The notes below the pieces were generated by a model, which ran no database searches, had not been told where the DNA came from, and saw only the letters and a list, made by a program, of their open reading frames with translations. A DNA stretch of 64,000 nucleotides. Origin: Sulfurospirillum oryzae. GTDB lineage: Bacteria; Campylobacterota; Campylobacteria; Campylobacterales; Sulfurospirillaceae. A program made the translations under genes and the position numbers. The stretch covers positions 124,001 to 188,000 of the forward strand of contig NZ_JANZKZ010000004.1 of NCBI RefSeq assembly GCF_025770725.1. Reading direction: 5' to 3'. Of the stretch, positions 41,436-50,397 are shown piece after piece (position 1 is the first letter of the stretch; each line of letters begins with the position of its first letter).

Positions 41436-42752
41436 CTATTTTTTACTTTTTTTCTCATCTTCAAACTTGATATTGATCATGCCACAAAACTTTTTATCTT
41501 TGTAATAGTGTACCATGTATGTGGTTTCATCTTTATCAATTGCATACGTTTTAACAAAATCTTTTGGTTCAACTTTAATACCACCTTCACTCACAACACC
41601 CTGTTTTGAAAAACCGATGATGTTAATGCGGTAGCCATTGATTGGGTCAATTTGAAAACTGTTTTTAGCACTAATCAGTGAACCAATTTTTGCTGTTGTT
41701 TTCTTTCCATCAATGAGGAGTCCTACTTCATTCAAAGAGTGTTCAAACTCAATAAAATCAGGTTTAAGCGTAGAAACAAGAATGTTTCCATTCATGATTT
41801 TGTATTCATCTTTCTCTTTAACAACTGCAATTAAAGGATTGTTACTGCTGTAAACTAATTTATCTTTACTCATTGGAAAAAATTTAATATAAGGTTTTAG
41901 CGTTGAAAGATCTAACATGATTTTGGTAGGAGGAATTTCCAACATACCCTCATCGTGAAGAAGTTTTTTGATGTTCTCTTCTGTGAGATCAAATGAGCGT
42001 GAATATTTAATATTCATCACGTTCATAAATTTTTCAATGGTTTTGAGTTGATAAAAGACTTTTTGAGAAAGGTTGGTAATATTTTTACTGGTTTCAATCG
42101 CAAAAGCAGGCTTGTTGTTTTGGATGGAAAAGAAAGTTAAGCTTTGTTGCATCGCTTTGTCTTGCGTTTTTGTATTGGTATTTTTAACGTTAAACTCATG
42201 CACATCTTCAATCAGCCCAACGTTGGTCTCTTGATTGACTTTTGTAGCAATATCTGCAAGATTTCCGTATTTTGCATTAGGAATTTGTTGCTGATCAATG
42301 ATGGTTGCTTGTCCCCAGGCTTTTTGATTAAAGTTTTTATCGATATTTTTATCTCGGTAAAAGCCTTGACCATCGTGCAAGTTCAAAGTGAGATCTACTT
42401 TAGGGTTCAAAATAAGCTTTTTTACCTCAGAAACAGTATCAAAATCTTTATCTTTGGTTTCAATTTTGGCAAATTTACGGTTCATATCACCATTGATGCC
42501 ACGAGAGTTTTTGACAATGCTGTCAAAGTTAAGGTTTGGAACGATCCAAAGGTTACCACTTTCAATTTTGTAATACCTTGATAAAAGCATCGGTGCAAAG
42601 TAGCCTCCAGGTTCATCACCATGAATTCCTCCCACAATTAAAAGGGTACTTCCCTCTTTGCCGCTCTCTTTCTTAATCAGAGAGTAATGTAAATTAGCGC
42701 TAAACGCATACGTTGAGAGTAAAAAACAGAAACCTAGGAACACTTTTTTCAT
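41436..42752 (-). CDS. pgp1: Peptidoglycan DL-carboxypeptidase, Pgp1/Csd4-like
   Basis: 438 aa, signal peptide (MKKVFLGFCFLLSTYAFSA). M14-type zinc peptidase: H44 and E47 in GGIHGDEPGG, H126 in LNLHDGQGFYRD, and a likely catalytic Glu in PAFAIETSKN. Two C-terminal domains follow, including KMFDLS-type and SH3-like beta regions. Homologues in Campylobacter jejuni (Pgp1) and Helicobacter (Csd4) trim murein tripeptides to dipeptides and give helical cell shape. H. pylori Csd4 has Gln at the first ligand; this protein has His. Confidence 0.88.
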   Translation of the reverse strand: MKKVFLGFCFLLSTYAFSANLHYSLIKKESGKEGSTLLIVGGIHGDEPGGYFAPMLLSRYYKIESGNLWIVPNLNFDSIVKNSRGINGDMNRKFAKIETKDKDFDTVSEVKKLILNPKVDLTLNLHDGQGFYRDKNIDKNFNQKAWGQATIIDQQQIPNAKYGNLADIATKVNQETNVGLIEDVHEFNVKNTNTKTQDKAMQQSLTFFSIQNNKPAFAIETSKNITNLSQKVFYQLKTIEKFMNVMNIKYSRSFDLTEENIKKLLHDEGMLEIPPTKIMLDLSTLKPYIKFFPMSKDKLVYSSNNPLIAVVKEKDEYKIMNGNILVSTLKPDFIEFEHSLNEVGLLIDGKKTTAKIGSLISAKNSFQIDPINGYRINIIGFSKQGVVSEGGIKVEPKDFVKTYAIDKDETTYMVHYYKDKKFCGMINIKFEDEKKSKK

Positions 42753-42833
42753 TCGTTATCTTTAATAAGTATTTTTTAAAATTTTTCCAAAGATATTAGC
42801 AAAAGGGAGATTAAACTATGCCCAAAAATAGAG

Positions 42834-43205
42834 TTATGAGCGTAACTTATCTTGTAGTATGGTAACAAAATTTTCAAAACTTGGTAGATTAAGATGCGAT
42901 TCGCGCTGTTTGATTCCCCACATGGACTCAGGAAAGTGTGAATCTTCCTCAAAACGTGCCATGATATGGATATGAAGATGCGGTACATAGTTACCAAACA
43001 TCGCAATATTGATCTTTTTAGGGTTATAGTAAAAACGCATTGTTTCTTCAACAATGAGCATGGCTTTTAAAATGGCTTCTTGCGTTTCTTTATCGCAATC
43101 ACTGAGCTCTTTGTAGGGATGCTGGGTAAAGATTTTCACCCAAGGAATGAGAGCATTTTCTTTTTCAATGTAAAAGTATTCATTTTCATAAAGTTTTTCT
43201 GACAT
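42834..43205 (-). CDS. HIT-family (histidine triad) protein
   Basis: 123 aa. The triad is NYVPHLHIHIMAR (H-x-H-x-H), the Fhit/HINT nucleotide-binding motif; upstream VKIFTQHPYKELSDCD and the C-terminal part are typical of the HIT class found in proteobacteria. It probably hydrolyses a nucleoside phosphoramidate or dinucleotide. AAGGAG precedes the ATG, which overlaps the stop of the radical SAM gene by 1 bp. Confidence 0.88.
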   Translation of the reverse strand: MSEKLYENEYFYIEKENALIPWVKIFTQHPYKELSDCDKETQEAILKAMLIVEETMRFYYNPKKINIAMFGNYVPHLHIHIMARFEEDSHFPESMWGIKQRESHLNLPSFENFVTILQDKLRS

Positions 43206-44080
43206 TATTTCTCCTTAAAACGGTGTTTATAAGTACACTTTTGGCATAAATTTTCAACAGCGTGATGACGTTTAAATCCCTCTATAATGGCTTTTGTTCG
43301 AGAGGTATTTAAAATATCACCCAGTGAGCTTACATGTAAATCTCCTAGTTCAATGACACCATCTTTATCAAGACAGCACGGAACAACTTTCCCATTGCTC
43401 AAAATCCCAATGTGTGAACTAAGCCCTTGGCATGTACCATCGCTTTCATGTTGCAAATGAAGGCTTGGCCACTCAAAATAGTCATCAAAATGGAGCAGAA
43501 TTTTTTCGCCCAATCGGATGGAACGAGGTTTTTGCTCATAAATCGTCTTTACATGTAAAGGTGTGTGAAAGATATTTTCTAAATAAGAAAAGAGTTTTTT
43601 ATTGAACGTTTCTTCACTGTGAGCTTCGTCCATATTCCATAAACGCAGATTGATGAAAAGGTCTTTGTTATGCTCCACTTTCAACGCACATAGCTTCATA
43701 ATAGGTTCCATATAGGCTTCAAATGAGAGTGGCAGGGCGTTTTTATTGTAGCTATTGAGTGAAATGTTGATCTGTTTGATGGCAGGATGGAGGAGGGTAT
43801 GAAGATCATGTTTGCTCAAATAATAACCGCTGGTTGTGAGCATGACTTTAAAATTCTTTTTACATGTAAGATCCAAATACTCTTTCAAATTGGAAAGTGT
43901 GAGTGCATCACCGCCTATATGGTAGGCAATCTCTTTAGTATAAGGTGTTAATTCATCCAACACATGTTCAAAAAAAGAAAGTGACATGCTCTGTGTTGGA
44001 AGTGTTTTAGGCGGGCAGAAACTGCATGCGAGCCCACAAATATTGGTGAGCTCGACATAGACGCGGTAAAATTTCATCAT
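43205..44080 (-). CDS. Radical SAM protein with SPASM-like C-terminus
   Basis: 291 aa. The [4Fe-4S]-SAM motif is C15-x3-C19-x2-C22 (CGLACSFCPP). The TIM-barrel core (HIGGDALTLSNLKEYL, TTSGYYLS, INISLNSYNKN) is followed by a C-terminal CxG-x-CC...CxxC cluster (DGTCQGLSS, VVPCCLDKDG, ENLCQKCTYKHR), which should hold an auxiliary cluster. Substrate unknown; no peptide precursor gene is visible next to it. Coupled to the HIT gene by TAATG. Three TTACATGTAA sites fall in this one gene (43330, 43549, 43860). Confidence 0.87.
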   Translation of the reverse strand: MMKFYRVYVELTNICGLACSFCPPKTLPTQSMSLSFFEHVLDELTPYTKEIAYHIGGDALTLSNLKEYLDLTCKKNFKVMLTTSGYYLSKHDLHTLLHPAIKQINISLNSYNKNALPLSFEAYMEPIMKLCALKVEHNKDLFINLRLWNMDEAHSEETFNKKLFSYLENIFHTPLHVKTIYEQKPRSIRLGEKILLHFDDYFEWPSLHLQHESDGTCQGLSSHIGILSNGKVVPCCLDKDGVIELGDLHVSSLGDILNTSRTKAIIEGFKRHHAVENLCQKCTYKHRFKEK

Positions 44081-44085
44081 TCTCT

Positions 44086-45915
44086 TTAAAAATCAGTTTT
44101 GAGCTCAGTTGCATCAACCATAGAGGCTTGAAATCGTTTGCTGCAATTACGACCACTGTCTTTAGCATTGTAAAGGGCGATGTCTGCAAACTTCACACAC
44201 TTCCACAGTGAATCAGAATCGTTAGGGAAGATTGATGCACCGACACTAAGTGTTTTGTAGAAGCTTGCTCCATTGTGAGCTTGTATAGGTGATTTTTCAA
44301 AAGCAAGACGTATTTTTTCTGCTATTGCAAGCACCATCGCTTCTTCACATTCGTAGAGTAAGACCAAAAATTCCTCGCCGCCAAAACGGAAAGCAGTATC
44401 GGATTCGCGGATGTTTTCTTTCAGTACTTGTGCGAGTACTTTGATTGCCTTATCGCCTACATCGTGTCCATAAGTGTCATTGACCATTTTAAACCAGTCA
44501 ATGTCGATCATCAAGATGCCATAAGCAATGCCATTGCGTTTTGCTTGAGAGAGTGCTTTTTCGATGTATTCATCCAAATATTTACGGTTATAAAGCTCTG
44601 TGAGAGCATCGGTTGTTGAGGAGACTTTTAAAATCTCTGTCAAGTTTTTGCTGACTAATTCTGGACGCGCAGCATCAATATAGTTTTGAATTTTTGGCAA
44701 TTTTTCTTTGATTTGGGCAAGTTCTTCTTGGGATTTTGCCCATATTGTAAGCAAGAGTTCAAAATCGCTGGTGATCAAATAAGGGATACACAAGTGGAAA
44801 GCAGATGTGGCACACAATCCACAAATATCACGAAATTGCTCTGAATTGACGGTTTGTTTAGTGCGTAGTGCGCGACAGTTTAGATTGATCGTGCGTTTTT
44901 TGGAAGAAGCATCAAACACAATGCTCGGATGAATATCATTTTTCCCTGATTCAATCAAGATAAAATCTTGAAGTCCCACATCATTTTGTAAAATAGAACC
45001 AATTCGTTTATAAACTTGTTCTTTGTCTTCATCAAATTCAATGGTACGTTTGAATTGGTAAATGTCAGAGAGTTCATGCACAATGCTTTGCGTCTCAAGC
45101 AGAAGATCGGGTTGATGGTTAGGCGAAAGTGCCAAAAACTTTTTAACAGTAACTTCAATATCTTTCAGCGTGTCTTCAAGTTTATCGAGCAATGAGTTGA
45201 GCCAAAATTTAACATCTTGGTACTCTTTATCATTGCTAGAACAACGTACACGTCTAACATACTCGCCTTCTTGGGCTTTTTTCATAACAAATTTAATAGA
45301 ATGGAAAAGCTCCATAAGAGGCTGCATAGAGCGGTTAATAATGACAAAAACCAACAACATGATAATAATCGAAATTCCCAAGATCGTTAATGAGGTTAGG
45401 ATACCATTGGTACGTACTTCACCAATATCAAAAACGATGCTAATAGCCCCTAATACATCACCTTCTTTAGCATTATGGCACTGCATACAGTTGGGTATTC
45501 CATGCTCTTTGGCAATATAAGGCGTTGTAACGCGTAATTTTGCACTATGCGCATTCTCTTCGCTCTGTTGTTGTACTTGACCACTTTTCAAAGCTTGTTC
45601 GTCAATGCCATCGCGCATGACTTCGTTATTCAACCCTTTGCCAAACTGATTGACAACCGATTCACTACGTACGATCCAAAGGGCATCGACTCCTTTGGCG
45701 GTACTAATCTTTTTAAGGAAAAACTCTCTTTGGTCCATTGTGCCACTAAGCATGTGAGCACTAAGGCCATCTTGTACTAAGTTAGAAATGATTTGCGCTT
45801 TTTCCTCCGCATTTTTGATTCCAATATTTCGGATTGAAAGTGCGGAAATTACCATTAAGATCATAAAAGAGATAAAAATGGTTCCTACAATGACCAAAGA
45901 GAGCTTTTTTTGCAT
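44086..45915 (-). CDS. Diguanylate cyclase with periplasmic haem-c-type sensor
   Basis: 609 aa. A membrane helix (residues 7-28), a periplasmic domain (about 29-178) and a second helix (about 179-202) are followed by a HAMP-like linker and a cytosolic region (about 215-440). A GGDEF domain ends the protein (DALTELYNRKYLDEYI, IDWFKMVNDTYGHDVGDKAI, RFGGEEFLVLLYE). The periplasmic domain carries CMQCH (C143, C146, H147), a c-type haem site, as in the DUF3365/Tll0287 sensors. It probably links redox or gas signals to c-di-GMP. The middle region has Cys pairs (DICGLCATSAFHLCIPY). AAGGAAG lies before the ATG, overlapping a TTACATGTAA site. Confidence 0.9.
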   Translation of the reverse strand: MQKKLSLVIVGTIFISFMILMVISALSIRNIGIKNAEEKAQIISNLVQDGLSAHMLSGTMDQREFFLKKISTAKGVDALWIVRSESVVNQFGKGLNNEVMRDGIDEQALKSGQVQQQSEENAHSAKLRVTTPYIAKEHGIPNCMQCHNAKEGDVLGAISIVFDIGEVRTNGILTSLTILGISIIIMLLVFVIINRSMQPLMELFHSIKFVMKKAQEGEYVRRVRCSSNDKEYQDVKFWLNSLLDKLEDTLKDIEVTVKKFLALSPNHQPDLLLETQSIVHELSDIYQFKRTIEFDEDKEQVYKRIGSILQNDVGLQDFILIESGKNDIHPSIVFDASSKKRTINLNCRALRTKQTVNSEQFRDICGLCATSAFHLCIPYLITSDFELLLTIWAKSQEELAQIKEKLPKIQNYIDAARPELVSKNLTEILKVSSTTDALTELYNRKYLDEYIEKALSQAKRNGIAYGILMIDIDWFKMVNDTYGHDVGDKAIKVLAQVLKENIRESDTAFRFGGEEFLVLLYECEEAMVLAIAEKIRLAFEKSPIQAHNGASFYKTLSVGASIFPNDSDSLWKCVKFADIALYNAKDSGRNCSKRFQASMVDATELKTDF

Positions 45916-45924
45916 TACGCTTCC

Positions 45925-45934
45925 TTACATGTAA
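45925..45934. repeat. TTACATGTAA palindrome (intergenic copy)
   Basis: An exact copy between glmS and the haem-sensor cyclase gene; its last bases merge with the ribosome binding site of the latter. Confidence 0.85.
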
Positions 45935-47746
45935 TTATTCTACAGTGACACTTTTCGCTAAATTTCGTGGCATATCAACATCGTTTCCAAGGCGAATAGA
46001 AATTTCTAAAGCAAGAAGTTGCGTGATGAGCATCATTTCAAAAAATTCGCCCATCATGTGATCATGGGATTTTGTTTTAATGAAATCATCGGCTAACTCA
46101 AATGGTTCTGGACTGATGATCAGCAGGGTAGAATCTCTAGCTCCTAGCTCTTCGACGTTGCTTTTCATTTTATCGTACAGAAGATTTTTAGGCATTAAGG
46201 CAATGGTGAAGAGTTCACTGTCCGCAAGGGCTATTGGGCCATGTTTCATCTCGCCTGCAGGGTAGCCTTCCGCATGAAGATAACTGATCTCTTTGAGCTT
46301 TAAAGCTCCTTCTAGTGCGAGCGGATAGAAAAGATCGCGACCAATAAAAAAGAAACCGTGTCCGTGCAAATAACGCTTGGAGAGGCGGCGAATTTTTTCA
46401 TGGGTTGTTTCATTGACTTTTAGAACAAGAGGTATATGTAAAAGCGCTGCAATTTCACTTTGGAGTGTTGTTGCATCGATGTTTCCTTTTCGCTCGCCAA
46501 TAAAAAGCGTTAAAAGCCAAAGGGTAATCACTTGCGTTGCAAAGGCTTTCGTGCTTGCCACACCTTTTTCAATGCCAGCACGCGTCAAAATAGTCATATC
46601 GGCAGTTCGCACGATGGAAGAGTTGTCTACGTTACAAATGGCAAGTGTTTGCATGCCGCCACGTTTTGCCATTTTAAGGGCTTCAAGCGTGTCTGCCGTT
46701 TCACCACTTTGCGAGATCACAATAAAAAGTGTTTTAGCATCTAAAAGAGGCTCTTTATAGCGAAATTCACTGGCAATTTCTACATTGCATCGAATCTTCG
46801 CCAAGCGCTCGAACATATAACAAGCACTTAAGGCCGCATGATAACTCGTACCGCATGCGCAGATTTTAATGGCGTCAATATTTTTAAGATCAAGTGAGGT
46901 GAGTTCATCTAAGACAACAGAGTTACCTTTGATGCGACCCATTAGTGTTTCACCAACAACCAAAGATTGCTCGTAAATCTCTTTTTCCATGAAATAACGA
47001 TACCCATCTTTTTGAGCAGAGAGTTTATCTTGTGTGAGTGCTTTAAAATCAAGATGCTGTGGTACAAAGTTTTTAAGAAGGGTAATCTCTTGATTTTTTG
47101 CCCAACCGTATTCGCCGTCTTCTAGATAAACAACCTCTTTAACAAGCCCTATGAGTGGTGCATCAGAAGAGCTAAAAAAGACTTCGCCATCATTGCTTTT
47201 GCCAAGGAGTAGAGGAACGGCATTTTTAGCAAAGAAGATGACATCGGGTTCTTTTTTGCTAATTAGTAAGATGGCATAAGCGCCATGCAAAGAGGTGATG
47301 GTTTTTTCAAATGCTTTAAAACTGTCACCTAATTCTCTTACATTTTTTTCAAAAAGGTGAACGGCAACTTCGGTATCGGTCTGGCTTAAAAATTTCACAC
47401 CATCTTTTAAAAGTTCATCTTTGATCTCTTTGTAGTTTTCGATGATGCCATTGTGGATGATATAAGAAAATTCACCCCAATGAGGATGTGCATTCGCTTC
47501 GGTTGGTTTGCCATGCGTTGCCCATCTTGTATGTCCGATGCCTACACCAAAACCAGATGAAGTAAAGTTTTCGACTTTATGGTCTAAGTTAGTGAGTTTG
47601 CCTGTGGCTTTAAATGAGGTGATGTCGCCATCTTTAAGTACAGCAATACCTGCTGAATCATATCCTCTGTATTCAAGTTCTTTTAGCCCACTGATCAAAA
47701 AATTGCGTTTTTCTTTGGTTCCAATATAGCCAACAATTCCACACAT
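45935..47746 (-). CDS. glmS: Glucosamine-6-phosphate synthase (isomerizing)
   Basis: 603 aa. MCGIVGYIG places the catalytic Cys at residue 2 of the glutaminase domain, with HTRWATHGKPTEANAHPH and FSQTDTEVAVHL. Two SIS domains follow (CGTSYHAAL, VISQSGETADTLEAL; HGHGFFFIGRD), and the protein ends PRNLAKSVTVE. It makes glucosamine-6-phosphate from fructose-6-phosphate and glutamine for murein and lipopolysaccharide. No upstream leader resembling the glmS ribozyme is present; only 13 bp separate it from glnD. Confidence 0.97.
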   Translation of the reverse strand: MCGIVGYIGTKEKRNFLISGLKELEYRGYDSAGIAVLKDGDITSFKATGKLTNLDHKVENFTSSGFGVGIGHTRWATHGKPTEANAHPHWGEFSYIIHNGIIENYKEIKDELLKDGVKFLSQTDTEVAVHLFEKNVRELGDSFKAFEKTITSLHGAYAILLISKKEPDVIFFAKNAVPLLLGKSNDGEVFFSSSDAPLIGLVKEVVYLEDGEYGWAKNQEITLLKNFVPQHLDFKALTQDKLSAQKDGYRYFMEKEIYEQSLVVGETLMGRIKGNSVVLDELTSLDLKNIDAIKICACGTSYHAALSACYMFERLAKIRCNVEIASEFRYKEPLLDAKTLFIVISQSGETADTLEALKMAKRGGMQTLAICNVDNSSIVRTADMTILTRAGIEKGVASTKAFATQVITLWLLTLFIGERKGNIDATTLQSEIAALLHIPLVLKVNETTHEKIRRLSKRYLHGHGFFFIGRDLFYPLALEGALKLKEISYLHAEGYPAGEMKHGPIALADSELFTIALMPKNLLYDKMKSNVEELGARDSTLLIISPEPFELADDFIKTKSHDHMMGEFFEMMLITQLLALEISIRLGNDVDMPRNLAKSVTVE

Positions 47747-47759
47747 AAACGTTACCTTT

Positions 47760-50285
47760 TTAGTAAAAATAATCTAAAATATTTTCTCCATTGTTGCATA
47801 ACCCGACTGTTTTTTCGATTAAAAGTAGGTTTCTCGTCCTGTTCTTAATGGTTTGGATTTTTGCCATCGCGATATCAATGCCATGTTCGTCAAACACACT
47901 CATCATGTATGCCATAAGTCCGTGTTGATTTTTAGTATTGACATGCATAAGCGCATACGACTTGGAGTGTTCGCAGTTGATGTCGATTTCACCTTTGAGA
48001 ATAGTTGGTTTTTTGAGTGTCACCTTCTTGCTCATATCAAAGGAGTTGTCGATAAGTTCACGGATAAGTTCAATATCGTTTTCAGTGACTTTTTCATTAA
48101 AATCAATTTGGAAGAATTTCTTGCCATCAAAAAGTTTGTAAATATCCATCTGAACAAGATCAAGATAAGAGAGTTTCCCTAAAAGGTAACCGATGTTAAA
48201 GCTCCTACCTCGAATAACCGTGATGCTCAGGTGCGAGTCGTTGCTGATCTTATAGCTGTAATGATCATCTCGGGTCTCGTCAGCTTCTTTGACAATGCGA
48301 ACAATCGCACTTGGTTTTTGTTTGAGGAAAAAGAAGTTGGATTGTACTGAGAGTGTTTTTTTCTGAAGTGATTTAGAAAGTGCTAAAAATTCAGGACTTT
48401 TTTTAAGACTATTCTCTTTACGAAGGCGTTTGGTTGTCTCATCAATGAGCTCTTCTTTATCGAACATATCAAGACTATAGTTGTAAAACTCGCGAAGCAG
48501 TTTTGAGATAAATCCGGTGTAGATATTGTCGTTTACCGCATTGGTATCGGCATACGTGAGAATGTAAAGCATTTTTAAAATCTGTGGGCTTTGAAGTTTG
48601 GAGATAAATGCCAAAATCACTTTTTCATCGTAGATGTCTTCACGGTTTGCGGTGTTACTCATAAGGGTATGGTACTTGATAAGCACAATTCCCGTTTCAA
48701 TGGCTTGTTCTGAAAACTGTAATTTCATAGCGTAAGCTCTAAATATTTTTGCTCCAAGTTCGCTGTGGTCGCCTTTTCTGCCTTTGCCAATGTCATGAAT
48801 AAACGCGACTAATTTCATTAAAGCGCGTCCTTCAGGGCAGAGGTCATCAAAAAGCGACTTGATAAACGGCTCTTTGATGTTTTCTAGGTGATAGAGCGTA
48901 TGTAAGGAGTGGATGTCCACAGGCAATTTGTGATAACCATCAAACTGTGCAAGGTTGAGAATTTGGCGAAACGGTTTGATGAGTTGTTGTAAAAGCGATG
49001 CTTCATAGAGTAGGCTAAAAAGTGTATAAAGATTTGGTTGGAACAAAAGCGCACGGAACTGTTTGTAGATTTTCTTTGAGTTATGCGATGTGTAATGGCA
49101 ATTTTTGATGTAACTCACATAGCTGATGTCAAAACTAAGCTTGGGGTCGTCAAACTGCTGGAGTTGCTCTAGGACAACGCTGAGGCTTGGACTTGGCATT
49201 TTCAAAGAGGCAACGACACAGTTATCAGCAACATATAGCCCTTTTTCAATACGTCCTTTTTTGAGTTCGCTCAAACGTGTTGGATGGCTCAAAATGGAAG
49301 CGGTAAGTTTGCGCATAAAGATTTTACATGTAACGTCAATCGTGTGCATTGAGGCCATCGTACGAGAGGCGAGTTGCATCTGCGCATTTTTTAAAACTTT
49401 GTTTTGAAAGCCTAGTTTTTGTGCAACCTCAGGAATGAACTCTAGGTTAAGAACATCTTGCTTCTTTTTGGCGCTTAGATGAAGAGCCGAACGTACACGG
49501 TATAAAAATTCTAAAGAGCTTCGAAATTCTTTGTACTCTTCTTCATTGATAATCTCAGGCACGCGGTCTCTAATGCGAATGCTTCCAAAGAGGATTTTGC
49601 AAATCCATGAAAGGGTATTGGCGTCTCTTAGCCCTCCGACACCTTCTTTGATGTTAGGCTCCATGCTCATAGGGTGTTTGGCACGGCGTTCTTCATTGGC
49701 TCTTACGATTTGGGAAATGACCTCTCTTTTTTGCCATTTTTGAATCTTGAGCAGTTCTCGCTCTGTCTCCATCCATAAAAGCTTTGATCCGCATAAAAAA
49801 CGAGATTCAAGCATGGCGGTTTTGATGGTCAGATCTTCATTGCTAGCGGGGACTAACTCTTCCAGTTTGTGAGTACGGTGCCCTAACTTCATGCCCGCAT
49901 CCCAAGCGAGGTAAAGCATAGACTGGATGAGGGGCTCGATGTTATAGCCAGGCACAGCTTTGTAAACAACCATCAGGTCAATGTCGGAATAAACACATAA
50001 CTCTTCTCTGCCATAACTTCCCATGCCAACGAGTACCACGGGGATGGAGTTGACAAAAGGCATGTAGTTGCCAAAGTATTTTCGCAGCGTGTATTTGTAA
50101 ATAAGAATGATAAATTGGTCAATTTTTTTGGCATGTTTAACAAGGAAGTCTTTACCTTGATTTTCGACAAAAATCTCATTGAGTGAGCCAAGATAGCTCT
50201 TAATATGCTCTTTAATCAGCTTTGATATTTCAAAATCATCGGCGTTTTTGTCAATAAGGTCTTCAATAATTTCTTCGATTTCCAT
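47760..50285 (-). CDS. glnD: PII uridylyltransferase/UR enzyme (GlnD-like)
   Basis: 841 aa from ATG 50285 (TAGGAAAA upstream); a longer frame upstream is less likely. The nucleotidyltransferase motif is VVLVGMGSYGREELCVYSDIDLMVVY (GSYGRxEL, DxD). EGVGGLRD marks GlnD, an HD domain is seen at FIHDIGKGRKGDHSELGAKIF, and two ACT-like domains end the protein (SYALMHVNTKNQHGLMAYMMSVFDEHG). It should uridylylate and de-uridylylate PII in response to glutamine. The NT domain keeps the metal ligands, so activity is expected. It lies 13 bp upstream of glmS. Confidence 0.88.
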   Translation of the reverse strand: MEIEEIIEDLIDKNADDFEISKLIKEHIKSYLGSLNEIFVENQGKDFLVKHAKKIDQFIILIYKYTLRKYFGNYMPFVNSIPVVLVGMGSYGREELCVYSDIDLMVVYKAVPGYNIEPLIQSMLYLAWDAGMKLGHRTHKLEELVPASNEDLTIKTAMLESRFLCGSKLLWMETERELLKIQKWQKREVISQIVRANEERRAKHPMSMEPNIKEGVGGLRDANTLSWICKILFGSIRIRDRVPEIINEEEYKEFRSSLEFLYRVRSALHLSAKKKQDVLNLEFIPEVAQKLGFQNKVLKNAQMQLASRTMASMHTIDVTCKIFMRKLTASILSHPTRLSELKKGRIEKGLYVADNCVVASLKMPSPSLSVVLEQLQQFDDPKLSFDISYVSYIKNCHYTSHNSKKIYKQFRALLFQPNLYTLFSLLYEASLLQQLIKPFRQILNLAQFDGYHKLPVDIHSLHTLYHLENIKEPFIKSLFDDLCPEGRALMKLVAFIHDIGKGRKGDHSELGAKIFRAYAMKLQFSEQAIETGIVLIKYHTLMSNTANREDIYDEKVILAFISKLQSPQILKMLYILTYADTNAVNDNIYTGFISKLLREFYNYSLDMFDKEELIDETTKRLRKENSLKKSPEFLALSKSLQKKTLSVQSNFFFLKQKPSAIVRIVKEADETRDDHYSYKISNDSHLSITVIRGRSFNIGYLLGKLSYLDLVQMDIYKLFDGKKFFQIDFNEKVTENDIELIRELIDNSFDMSKKVTLKKPTILKGEIDINCEHSKSYALMHVNTKNQHGLMAYMMSVFDEHGIDIAMAKIQTIKNRTRNLLLIEKTVGLCNNGENILDYFY

Positions 50286-50334
50286 TATTTTTCCTAGTTT
50301 CATGTTTCTGTAAGTTATAATACTAAAAAAGTGC

Positions 50335-50348
50335 TTGGTTATAACCAA
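50335..50348. promoter_or_regulatory. Perfect palindrome between glnD and trpB
   Basis: TTGGTTATAACCAA, a 14-bp perfect inverted repeat in the 112-bp divergent region, 50 bp upstream of either start. Its place next to TATAAT (50316-50321) fits an operator, but the regulator is unknown. Confidence 0.45.
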
Positions 50349-50377
50349 AATAAGTGATGAAGTTGTGACCATAGAGC

Positions 50378-50389
50378 TTTACATGTAAA
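50378..50389. repeat. TTTACATGTAAA palindrome before trpB
   Basis: A perfect 12-bp palindrome directly upstream of trpB; its last bases form the AAAGGA of the ribosome binding site. Confidence 0.88.
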
Positions 50390-50397
50390 GGAAAAAA

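Noticed and set aside
43205-44080. Radical SAM/SPASM gene as a peptide-natural-product maturase
   Set aside because: No short precursor-like gene or transporter nearby; neighbours are HIT and a GGDEF protein.
45747-45934. glmS ribozyme or leader riboswitch
   Set aside because: glmS is on the minus strand with only 13 bp to glnD upstream; no room for a ribozyme leader.
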